From positions 122,823 to 142,123 of the forward strand of contig NW_003132356.1 in the NCBI RefSeq assembly GCF_000003605.2: 19,301 bases of DNA. The letters run 5' to 3'. Both the position numbers and the translations under genes were made by a program. Each line of letters starts with the position of its first letter. Position 1 is the stretch's first letter. The notes beneath the pieces were generated by a model that saw nothing but the letters and a program-made list of their open reading frames with translations, was not told the DNA's origin and made no database searches. Shown in pieces: positions 1 through 7,720 of this stretch. Source of the stretch: Saccoglossus kowalevskii (Eukaryota > Hemichordata > Enteropneusta > Harrimaniidae).

Positions 1-630
1 GTGCGTGAACGCTTAGCACGGGCTAAGGAATGCTAAGTACGGGTTAAATCTGATCCAAATTTAAGATGCGGTCTAGACCCTTAGCACGGGCTAACGAAGT
101 GTGTGCGAACGCTTAGCCCAGGGCTAAGCGCCCTCATCAGCGACCTTTGGGTGTGAACATTATGCACGTGATAAAATATATCCAACTTTCTCATTCCCAA
201 AATGGCAACCGAGCTCAGTTTACACGCTTCCACACTGATCGGGTCGCTGTAGTAGAGCGTACAGCAACTCCAATCGTAAACAAAATAAATTTGGTTCGCT
301 GTCTACGAAATGCATTAATAAAACTCTGTATTCTGTTACGCCGTTGTATACTGTTTCTGTGCATCCAAATAAGTTGGGTCCGTCTTCTCTCGCGTTCCTG
401 TGCACGTCGAAACACGTCAGCAGCAGAAATAGAACCTCGCGCGTATCATCCATTTTTCGTTCGTAAATAGCAGCTTGTCAAGGGTCACCAACTGATGGCG
501 CCCCTTAGCCCATGCTAACGACTGGCCCTCCCTGTGCGTGGACACAATTGGGTCTAGCCGAAATGCAAATATGCTAGATAAGCCTAAATCAGCTTAAATC
601 TTAGCCCATACTTCGTGTAACGTGAACACA
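1..630. mobile_element. Foldback/MITE-like element with long imperfect terminal inverted repeats (left end probably outside window)
   Basis: The first ~140 bases and the reverse complement of ~485-630 read as diverged copies of one another. Both carry, in the same order, a GGGYTAA block, a TCTAGACCC/GCTAGACCC block, a TTAGC-N-GGGCTAA block and a final GCGCC(C)-CATCAG block. The motif TTAGCNNGGGCTAA recurs several times in the left arm (near 14, 82 and 113) and twice in the right arm (near 506 and 601). Between the arms lies ~340 bases with a decayed transposase-like frame on the minus strand. I read this as a non-autonomous DNA transposon or deletion derivative with arms of about 140 bp. The left end is cut by the window edge, so no target duplication can be checked. 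It sits inside dvl intron 2. Confidence 0.55.
215..453 (-). pseudogene. Decayed N-terminal piece of a PIF/Harbinger (HARBI1/ALP1-like) transposase
   Basis: Two overlapping minus-strand frames alternate. One opens with MDDTREVLFLLLTC and later gives TEYRVLL followed by EPNLF. The other supplies an Arg-rich stretch followed by WMH and QRR. Taken together the order (Met-acidic/Leu-rich start, Arg-rich run, W-x-H, R-R, then G/T-E-Y-x-x-L and P-x-x-F) is that of the N-terminus of HARBI1/ALP1-like nucleases. The match needs at least two compensating frame changes and then stops, and no DDE catalytic core follows, so this is not a functional gene. Its position between the inverted-repeat arms fits an internally deleted transposon. 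The family call rests on short motif resemblance only; the fragment could be chance open frame in a GC-richer element. Confidence 0.3.
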
Positions 631-754
631 ACTTTTGACTAGTATATTTATTGAATTTTCATTTTTGTTTATATTGACTACAGGCAAGCCTAATGTAAAC
701 ATGTTATCCACATGCTTTACACCCAACTTTCAATTCAGCTAATATTGTAGAATA

Positions 755-797
755 TTTTATTTTCACATGAGGGAAAGAAAAATCAGTGAAAATAAAA
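755..797. repeat. 12-bp inverted repeat (hairpin) with GTGAAAATAAAA arms
   Basis: Positions 755-766 and 786-797 are perfect reverse complements separated by 19 bases. The right arm sits in a 19-base string (777-795) that occurs again unchanged at 18281-18299. This suggests both belong to one dispersed repeat family rather than being independent AT-rich hairpins. Confidence 0.5.
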
Positions 798-1156
798 AAA
801 TCTAATATAGCTTCATAACTTCATAACCTGGAATCAACACATCAACCACAAAGTTACTACGGTAAGTCTCCAGTCTGAAACTGAACAAGCATTAAATACA
901 GAATTAAAAAAAAATTAAGGGAGTGGGAGGAGCTTAACCAAGAGCATGTTTTCACACAATAAAAAGCCAAATGTAATTATTGTAATTTTTCAAAGAGAAA
1001 GAAAGAAGAGGACACTAATTCCCAAAACACAACACTAGGCTACGCTTGGTGAGTTTGATTAATTGAAGCTTCTTTCCGCAGACAAATCCATTTTTAATTT
1101 GATATGCAATGCTGTAACACATACATAACACATTACCCAGTATAGCATTTATTTAG

Positions 1157-1217
1157 CATGCAGGACTCGAACACGCATTTTCTGTCAGAATTGGATAGCT
1201 ATGATGAGCCATCTTCC
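1157..1217 (-). repeat. Degenerate tRNA-derived SINE head or tRNA pseudogene
   Basis: On the minus strand a B-box-like GTTCGAGTCC lies at 1163-1172, and an A-box-like TGGCTCATCA lies upstream at 1202-1211. Their start-to-start distance is 39 bases, close to that in a tRNA. Between them is TAGC...ATTCTGAC...AGAAAATGCGT, which resembles a D-arm/anticodon region after decay. Acceptor and T stems do not pair well, so a working tRNA is unlikely. The usual explanation in such introns is the 5' head of an old tRNA-derived SINE running toward lower coordinates; its tail was not delimited. Confidence 0.4.
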
Positions 1218-1350
1218 ACAAAGTAGTCCTTTTCCAAAATTAAAAACTATCAATCAAATCAAATCTAAATTTCAAATATTCAACCCAGTTTAGGAACATT
1301 TGAAATTAAATCCAAAGCTTGATAATAATACATTTAGATTAAACACATGT

Positions 1351-1370
1351 GATGATGATGATGATGATGT
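1351..1370. repeat. (GAT)6 microsatellite
   Basis: Six uninterrupted GAT triplets in dvl intron 2, with an AT-rich flank on each side. Confidence 0.9.
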
Positions 1371-3575
1371 CATACAACATTTATGATAATAACATGCACC
1401 ATATATTTATTTCACAGCTGTCTAGGTATTGCTTGCATCACAATGGTTATTTTGACTAGTAAAGCTTACACTCCTTTAAGAAAGAGATGTTAGATAAAGT
1501 AAAAGAGTAAACAAACGCCCATCTTTAGTATGACCCCCTAAAGGTCTAACAAAACACTGTAAATCTCAGTGATATTTTATGAATAATAATTGCAGTAGTG
1601 TACATTTATTATTTGCTCAATCATCAAGCAGGTATACTTAAATGATCTGGAATGTTCATAAACATAGCACCATGCTTGTTCTATATTGCAGGTTTTTTCC
1701 ATGACAATTTTGTGTGAAGATGATTTTTAATAAATAATTATTTTCAAACAGATTAAAAAATATCTCCTAATACAAATTTATTTAATAATTTTTAAAACAT
1801 TAGATAATTTAGTAAGAGTGTTAACAACTTTGAATGTTTTAAATGAGAGCTTGAAGAGTGATATGCCAATCAACAGACTCCCCGATGAGAACAATTTGTT
1901 CTCAGTTGGAAGCTTATTAACATATAATGATGAAATTATTTAATAAATAAGTTTTTAGTTTATATGACCTTCCACTAAAGATATGATTCCAATACAGCAA
2001 CACAGTATTATCTTCCTTCCATATGTCTATGGAAAGCAGGGGAGATGTTATTTTTAAAAACACACTGCTGACCAACCTAATTTGCTTGTATACCAGCCCC
2101 TTGGGATTAGGAGCTTCACTAACGGCCAGTTAATCCTATATAGCAGCTCACACAACAGAGAGAATCATCTCTATTTTCATCATCAGATAATCCAATTTTG
2201 TGTACATTTTTGCTTTGAAATGGGTGATACTATTATAAAAGGAGGTGGAGACATATACTTGGTATGATATGGCTGTCACAGTGATGAAAAGAAGTCAACA
2301 AATTAGTCATCAAATGAATGAATTCCATATCCGGTGACTGAAAATCCCAAAGAATTATCGGAAATGCATGTCAGTTCAGATGGGGCTTGTTGGAGTGGTG
2401 CTGTGTTGAAGACATAAAAAATAGCAAAGCCATGAATTTCATTTGTCAATGAAGGACACTAACACTAATTCCAATGCATAGATGCTAACACAGGCATAAT
2501 TCTGTCAAATGCAATTAACACTTAGCAAACTAATTTGACACTAACAAAATCAAGAATAAATACGCTAATCAAAAACATTTTAACTTAAAAGTAACTACAG
2601 TAACAAAATATATGAGAAATAAAATTAATAGTTTCTCGTTTATAGGGGTTGTTGACCTACAAAATATATGATACAATCAAACATTATTCCTATGATTTGT
2701 AATGTGCCTATCAGTAATTGATTGCATTTGAGTGGCATAACTGACAAGCAATGGATTCCTACTAATGATTCAAATGTAACCAAGGCTGTATCAAGGTCGT
2801 CAATATCAATTTCAAGAAATCAGGAAAAATAAGGGTTAATACTATTGTATTTTATTGGAAAAATTGTATTTTTTCACAGATTACAAATTACAAGCCTTGT
2901 TTAAATATCATGGCAACACCATAATAATAGCAATTAAGGGAATAAGGAGCAGCAATTATCACAGACCTACAGAAATGTGAAAATCACAGCCTGTGTCAAA
3001 TGCTTGTTTCCAAAAAACATTGCCTCAGGCATACTCAAGGCCAACGAGGTGGGGAGTTGCACAGCTGGTAACTCTAGAGAATGCATGCCTAATTTTTTTT
3101 TTCTTCTTCTAGAAATACACATTGAAATGAACAGTAGCCACATAAAATAACACACAAATTACTGAATGACATCATAAATTTTATGGATTATCACATTCCT
3201 ACAGTCTGTCTTGGTCATAAAATGTGACATTGACATGCTTTTATACAGTCAGGCTAAAAAAGAGTAGCCTTTTTACATTTGCAGCAGTTATAAATAACAC
3301 AGTATTTTTTTTACTGCAGTTTCCAGGTTTACTAGAGGTCAAGCTATGTTCTTCAGGTCAATACAACTGTTTTGTTAACAGAAATAAAACATTAGCTTTA
3401 TATAACATTTTATGGACAACTAAAGAGGTCTTTGATGGTCAGTGTAAATAAAGAAATAAAACCACAAAAATACACAAAATATAGATCTCAAAGATAGCTG
3501 TATCTGTGGGTGATTCTGAAAATATTTCAATGATAGTTTCAGTTTTCTTCTTTACATGAAAACTTTCTGACTTAC

Positions 3576-3645
3576 CCAAGATACAACACGGCCGTTGAAA
3601 CATGGAAGTTTGGTGTCCTCATCAACAATTTCTTCTTTTACAACA
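3576..3645 (-). CDS. dvl: dishevelled exon 2: C-terminal third of the DIX domain
   Basis: This 70-base exon encodes (G)[19 protein letters not shown] followed by VVSW, the signature end of the dishevelled DIX domain. The DIX domain polymerises head-to-tail and binds the axin DIX domain in Wnt signalosomes in the cytoplasm. The acceptor reads ...CTCTATGTTTCAG|T and the donor TGG|GTAAGT on the minus strand. The first base completes the Gly codon split from exon 1 (phase 2), and the exon ends in phase 0. The VVKEE and FNGRVVSW strings cover the last strands of the fold, including the Val-Val-Lys stretch used in the DIX-DIX interface (family knowledge). The next exon, expected to begin the Ser-rich linker before PDZ, is not in the window. 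Joined to 4482-4645 it gives a complete DIX domain of about 78 residues. Confidence 0.96.
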
Positions 3646-4481
3646 CTGAAACATAGAGGTGCAATGTAAAAATAAATATTGTATTTCTTTGTAGACAGAT
3701 GTGACTAACTGGGGTATCACTTACAAAATTAAATTATTATGTGAAAAATTAAATACAAGTGTATCATGTTTTTTTTTTATTAAAACATATATGAGATCTA
3801 TGATGTAAAGCATTGTGTCATTTGTTGGACGGGAAAAGTTACACATTCTGACAGCAGTGTCAGGGACGTAGCTCATCACCAATTCAAAATGGCTTCTTTC
3901 TCATTCTAAGCTGTGTTGACCGTCATAATACATACATACAAGGATGATTTGTGATGCGATTGTTTTGCAATATCACCGGTTTACGTGCGCGGCGAAGACA
4001 TCGTGAATACTAGACAACATTATGAATAAATATACGCAATCGAAATGTAAATAAATAAGGGAAAATGGCACCGACCTATGGGGCCCTACCTCGCACCATA
4101 CCCAAGTCCTCCACAAACGGGGATCGCTTTCATCAAATAACAATCGAATATGGGGCTTTCGATCTCGAAAATAAGCCCTCATTTTAAAAGATCAGTCTTT
4201 TTGATAGACTCTTCAACAGAAAAATAATGTTTGAAATCTGTAATGGCGGTGAAAATAATGGTCTTTCGTCGCCATTTGCCAGTATCACGGACAAGAGACA
4301 GACAATTGAATTGGATAATGTGTATACAACATAGTGGCAGGCGGCCATTTTCTTTGCTGATTTTGCGAACAGAGAGCTGCAATTTACACTGCCGTGCAAG
4401 GAATGAGAACGACAAGAACATGACACATACATCTCATCGTATAGCTGATACACTAAAGCAGTGAAATATGCGAAGACTTAC
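3646..4481 (-). other. dvl intron 1 (836 bp, GT-AG)
   Basis: Bounded by donor GTAAGT (4476-4481) and a pyrimidine-rich acceptor ending in CAG at 3646-3648. The left ~170 bases are AT-rich. From ~3.83 kb the intron becomes CpG-richer and contains three ATGGC(G/C)-type YY1-like motifs within about 110 bases: 4243-4249 on plus, ~4269-4277 and ~4341-4350 on minus. There is also a 6-bp hairpin CTGACA-N4-TGTCAG near 3850. Overlapping short open frames at 4179-4464 on both strands have no recognisable domain and look like by-products of the higher GC content. A second promoter inside the intron is possible but unproven. Confidence 0.9.
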
Positions 4482-4645
4482 CCAAAATCATCGTCCATAG
4501 ATTTAAAGAAAAACTTGTAATTTGGCCGATTAAGTACATTTTTAAAATCCGCCAAAGTGACTTGGTCAGAAGGAATCGGCAGTTTAACTAAGTACGGAGT
4601 ATCTTCGTCGTCAATATGATATATTATTTTGGTTTCCTCCATCAT
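4482..4645 (-). CDS. dvl: dishevelled exon 1: start codon and most of the DIX domain
   Basis: The product starts [20 protein letters not shown] and continues [20 protein letters not shown], then [14 protein letters not shown]. This is the canonical N-terminus of Dishevelled/DVL, the cytoplasmic Wnt-pathway hub that relays Frizzled-LRP5/6 activation to the axin complex and to planar polarity. Exon 1 covers DIX residues 1-54 and ends two bases into a Gly codon before GTAAGT, matching exon 2 in phase. There are two consecutive ATGs (4643-4645 and 4640-4642). An in-frame TAA 33 bases upstream (4676-4678) rules out a longer N-terminus from this leader. The loop between LADFKNVL and YKFFFKS is about three residues shorter than the vertebrate DVL sequence I recall, fitting an invertebrate gene. 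PDZ and DEP exons lie beyond the left edge. Confidence 0.97.
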
Positions 4646-4810
4646 GGAGGTCCAAACAGTGAAATAATCCGGTAGTTAGGCAATCAGTCCGTGTAGAAGC
4701 GTATACGGTCAAGTTCTCGAGCCACCTATTTTCCTTCGCCAAGCTTTTTTTCACCTCCAAGTATGCAAATGAGATATCGACGTATTCTCAACTCTACTCA
4801 ATTGGCTGTT
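4646..4810 (-). promoter_or_regulatory. dvl 5' leader and proximal promoter
   Basis: Upstream of the dvl start codon there is no acceptor-like sequence, so the leader appears continuous with exon 1. A CCAAT box in the favourable AGCCAAT context lies at 4801-4807 on the minus strand, about 160 bases from the ATG. A perfect octamer ATGCAAAT (POU-factor consensus) lies at 4762-4769. No TATA box is evident at a suitable place. The transcription start is not fixed by the sequence; somewhere around 4.69-4.75 kb would fit these elements. Confidence 0.5.
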
Positions 4811-4951
4811 ACATTTATTTAACTCACCCCACCGTTTAAACTGACGCATATGTTCTCATGCTGCTGGAACACATTCCTACCGGGTGTTTCGAGATTTGCG
4901 CTGCTAAACAATTTAGATAATTGTTTATAAGGAGTGCTTTAGGGACGGTTA

Positions 4952-4961
4952 ATCACGTGAT
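4952..4961. promoter_or_regulatory. Palindromic E-box ATCACGTGAT
   Basis: A perfect 10-bp palindrome centred on CACGTG, about 310 bases upstream of the dvl ATG. The TCACGTGA form is the preferred site of MITF/TFE/USF-type bHLH-zip factors (family knowledge). Occupancy cannot be inferred from sequence alone. Confidence 0.4.
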
Positions 4962-6529
4962 AATCGTTTTGTGGATTTGGGCGGAACCTTTGTTGGGAGA
5001 GCCAACGAGTGATATACCTTGAAAATCCGGAAAATGCATTTTTAAGGTCTAAAACGTTGACTGTCGAGCTAGTCAGACTGAAGAGGGGAAATTGAAAGCT
5101 GTTCATAACCTGCCACTCAGGGAATCGCTCAACTCCCCTTCAGAAATAAAAAAAAAAACGTTCCCCTGTCCTCAAAAACCTTGTAACAGCATTTTCGATG
5201 AACATCATGTATAATTGTATTTCTTTGTTTTTATTACGCCTATTTAATACGTACATGTAAAATTACACTCTTACAACACAATGTCCCATAACATTTTGTG
5301 AAAATTGTATTCAGTGAATTTTATATAATTTGCTATAATAAATTCTGTTCTGAGCTCCCATGCTTTCAAGCTTGGCTTTAATTGCATGACGAAATTTAAT
5401 TTGATTATGACCTTGGTGTAATGACTTCAATTAGTAATACTAGTTATTGTGAACATGGTTTAAACATTGGACACTCCAATGTCTGAATTCCGGGAATGTC
5501 ATATGATGTATATTTGTATTGTTTTAATCTTATTTCTTCATGTTATAAATAAAGATACACAAGCTATGAGTGATAAGCCTCACATGAAATACATTAAAGT
5601 AACCAAATAGCACCACTGCTAAAAAAAAACAGTTAAAGATGGCAAGTCCCATTTCAGATTATGTTTGTTTAGAGATAACACATTTCTGGGAGAAAAAGAT
5701 GCTAACACCTCCCGGGCCACAATCTTACAATATTTTCAGATGTGCTTGTTTGCTCTTTTGGCATGACATCTGTTTTTATGACCGGGAAATCTTTTAAAAA
5801 ACGCAAATAAATAAAATAAACTGAAATAAACTGAGGAAAACAAAGGAGTAGTTAGTTATTTATAAAGGATAAACCAAGGTCACTGCAAAAGAATCAGAGA
5901 AAAAAGTTGTTCTACATACAATAATACGGTCCTTGCAAATGCCATAATGGTCTTACCATTCGTTTCTGAGGCAGGTATGTTTATTGTGTGTGTGTAAATG
6001 TGTACACAAACATGAGTATGATATATTTGTAGTTTTTAAGTTAAAATCATTGTTTTCAAAGAAGTAGATAACCATTTCGTCAGCGAACAACTCGCATTAC
6101 GTCTAGGCATGCATACTGTAATCTTCTAAATAAGTGTATACGTCACGTTAGGAGTTACATTAGGGACGAAATGTACACAATAATAACTTAATTGGACATT
6201 TGTTGTTTATTCGGAAAAAATTCTAAAACCCGGGACAAAACGAAAGTATTTTGCTAGTTATGATCTCTAAATTATTTTCATAGAAATGATAATTTATGAT
6301 AAAAATGTTTTCAAATTGACAAAATGGCCACCAATACTTTGAATGGAGAAGTAATATTTTCCCTGAAGATGCTGTGATGTTCCCCAACTTTAATCACGTC
6401 AATACCCTTATATTAGCTCAAACTACAACATAATGGAATGGAATGCTGGGTAATAGTATTTTCATTTATGAATACTATACATAAATACGAAAATACCAAA
6501 AACCTTTCCAACAGGTTTTTAATGATTTA

Positions 6530-6555
6530 TGACGTCACTGCTACGTTTTACGTCA
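6530..6555. promoter_or_regulatory. Paired CRE-like sites
   Basis: A full palindromic CRE TGACGTCA at 6530-6537 is followed by a half site ACGTCA at 6550-6555 in the same orientation, 18 bases apart. Another TACGTCAC lies at 6139-6146 and an ACGTCA at about 7546. CREB/ATF binding is the textbook reading of these motifs; function here is inferred. Confidence 0.35.
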
Positions 6556-7258
6556 CTCCATCCTGTATGTAAAGTAGGATGACAACTATGTTCATCTTGA
6601 GTAGTAATAGACAAGGCCAGGGCCAATAAAGCCACCAAACCCGCTTCTGTTTCACTTTATAATTCTACGGTCACTTAAAGATGGTGTGTTCTGTCAATCA
6701 AAATATTGACCATGAGAGTAGAAACATAGTCAAGGTAGTGGAAACAACGAACACACACATACCCCGGGAATGATGACCAGCATAAAAACAAAGCAAATTC
6801 CCACAAGACCTGACAATCGGTATCCTGGTCGAATCTGGTGTCCGCGAAAAACAACCACGTCACAGTACCACAGACGACTGATCCTCTAAAACCCGGTGGT
6901 GAAATCCAACCGAAAAATAAAAGTCTAAGGCAAGTGATCCCCAAAACATAAAATGCCTATATATTAAAAATAACCAATATCTGAGAGAATCAAGTAGTTG
7001 TTAGCTCGATGATAATGCCGACTGCCTGATGAGACTGGCGCCATACCTGTATAATCGGATCGGATATTTGTCGTCATTTGCCGAGAAACCCACTCACAGT
7101 AATTACATCAAATAAGTATTTTTGAGTTTCAATTTATGCAATGTGCTGATTGAATCGCGTATCGAAAGGATGATATATATGTGATACAGATCTCCAGTTC
7201 ATGGGTTGCTACTATTATACACGAATCGCAATTACACATTCCATATTAGTTCCTACGC

Positions 7259-7621
7259 ACACGTGTTGATTCGGGGTTAGTCAAATTGGGTTCGCCGGAA
7301 GTTTTTGACCAGGTTCAGAAAATTGTAGTAAATATAACCACGTTATTCATGGGTTCGCGTGTTATTTTATATTTTAAATAATATATGTGTTAACACTAAA
7401 TGTACATCACTAATATATCACACGTTTCATACTAAATGTATCCTTTGTGGCAATTTAGTCGCATTTTAGAATAAAAGTACTGAAAGTAGATCACCGGCCG
7501 GAAGTAGAGAATGATATTCTTTATCAACCTCAGTATGGGACAAATACGTCAGTTTTTGTTCTTAGACTACCTCTTTCGATATTTGATAACAACATGTTTT
7601 AGCCAACACTAATGCGCATGC
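7259..7621. promoter_or_regulatory. CpG-rich motif cluster (E-box, two ETS sites, NRF1-like site)
   Basis: Within about 360 bases there is ACACGTGT (7259-7266), CCGGAAGT twice in the same orientation (7295-7302 and 7498-7505), an ACGTCA (about 7546) and TGCGCATGC (7613-7621), the core of the NRF1 site. ETS plus NRF1 is the common signature of TATA-less, CpG-type promoters in animals. No convincing first exon follows on either strand, so this may be an enhancer, a distal promoter or an unannotated non-coding start. Confidence 0.35.
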
Positions 7622-7688
7622 TCTCCTAATTTTCTAATACAGTTCGTGTATATACTATGTAAGAACGCGCATTGTTGATGCGGGTAAA

Positions 7689-7720
7689 ACCATAGACCCT
7701 CTAAAAAGAGGGTCTATGGT
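7689..7720. repeat. Perfect 14-bp inverted repeat with 4-base loop
   Basis: Positions 7689-7702 (ACCATAGACCCTCT) and 7707-7720 (AGAGGGTCTATGGT) are exact reverse complements around AAAA. The hairpin is flanked by AAAAC-like sequence on the right and GGTAAA on the left. A perfect arm pair of this length and mixed base composition is unlikely by chance and suggests a small foldback repeat or a solo inverted-repeat end. Confidence 0.85.

Larger units (their letters stand above)
631..3575 (-). other. dvl intron 2 (5' part, continues beyond left edge); no further exon seen
   Basis: The donor at 3571-3575 (GTAAG on the minus strand) opens this intron, and no acceptor followed by a dishevelled-like exon (basic/Ser-rich linker, PDZ or DEP sequence) was recognised down to position 1. 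The DNA is AT-rich, CpG-poor and full of short A/T runs. Visible contents are a 12-bp hairpin, a degenerate tRNA-derived SINE head, a GAT microsatellite and the inverted-repeat element at the left edge. Short open frames at 2082-2267, 2967-3155 and 3224-3451 have no recognisable protein features and are treated as chance. Confidence 0.75.
4811..7258. other. Intergenic region upstream of dvl, no gene recognised
   Basis: No open frame here resembles a protein and no paired splice sites enclose a convincing exon. The 89-codon minus frame at 6675-6944 is Cys/Trp/Phe-rich without a recognisable pattern and is taken as chance. The stretch is CpG-richer than the dvl intron. It contains the palindromic E-box ATCACGTGAT at 4952-4961, CRE-like sites at 6139-6146 and 6530-6555, a short TG run near 5985 and several A/T-rich tracts. 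It most likely serves as distal regulatory DNA of dvl and/or the rightward gene. Confidence 0.5.

Noticed and set aside
147-470. 107-codon plus-strand frame
   Set aside because: It lies opposite the transposase-like remnant within the inverted-repeat element and shows no protein pattern of its own.
3306-3360. Plus-strand acceptor-like TTTTTTTTACTGCAG with open frame
   Set aside because: It is antisense within dvl intron 2, with no start, no domain and a T run that mimics a pyrimidine tract.
5535-5551. AATAAA polyadenylation-like strings in several AT-rich places
   Set aside because: The hexamer is frequent in DNA of this composition and no coding exon precedes it.
6675-6944. 89-codon minus-strand frame rich in Cys, Trp and Phe
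   Set aside because: No ordered membrane or cysteine pattern, no splice sites, and length within chance expectation.
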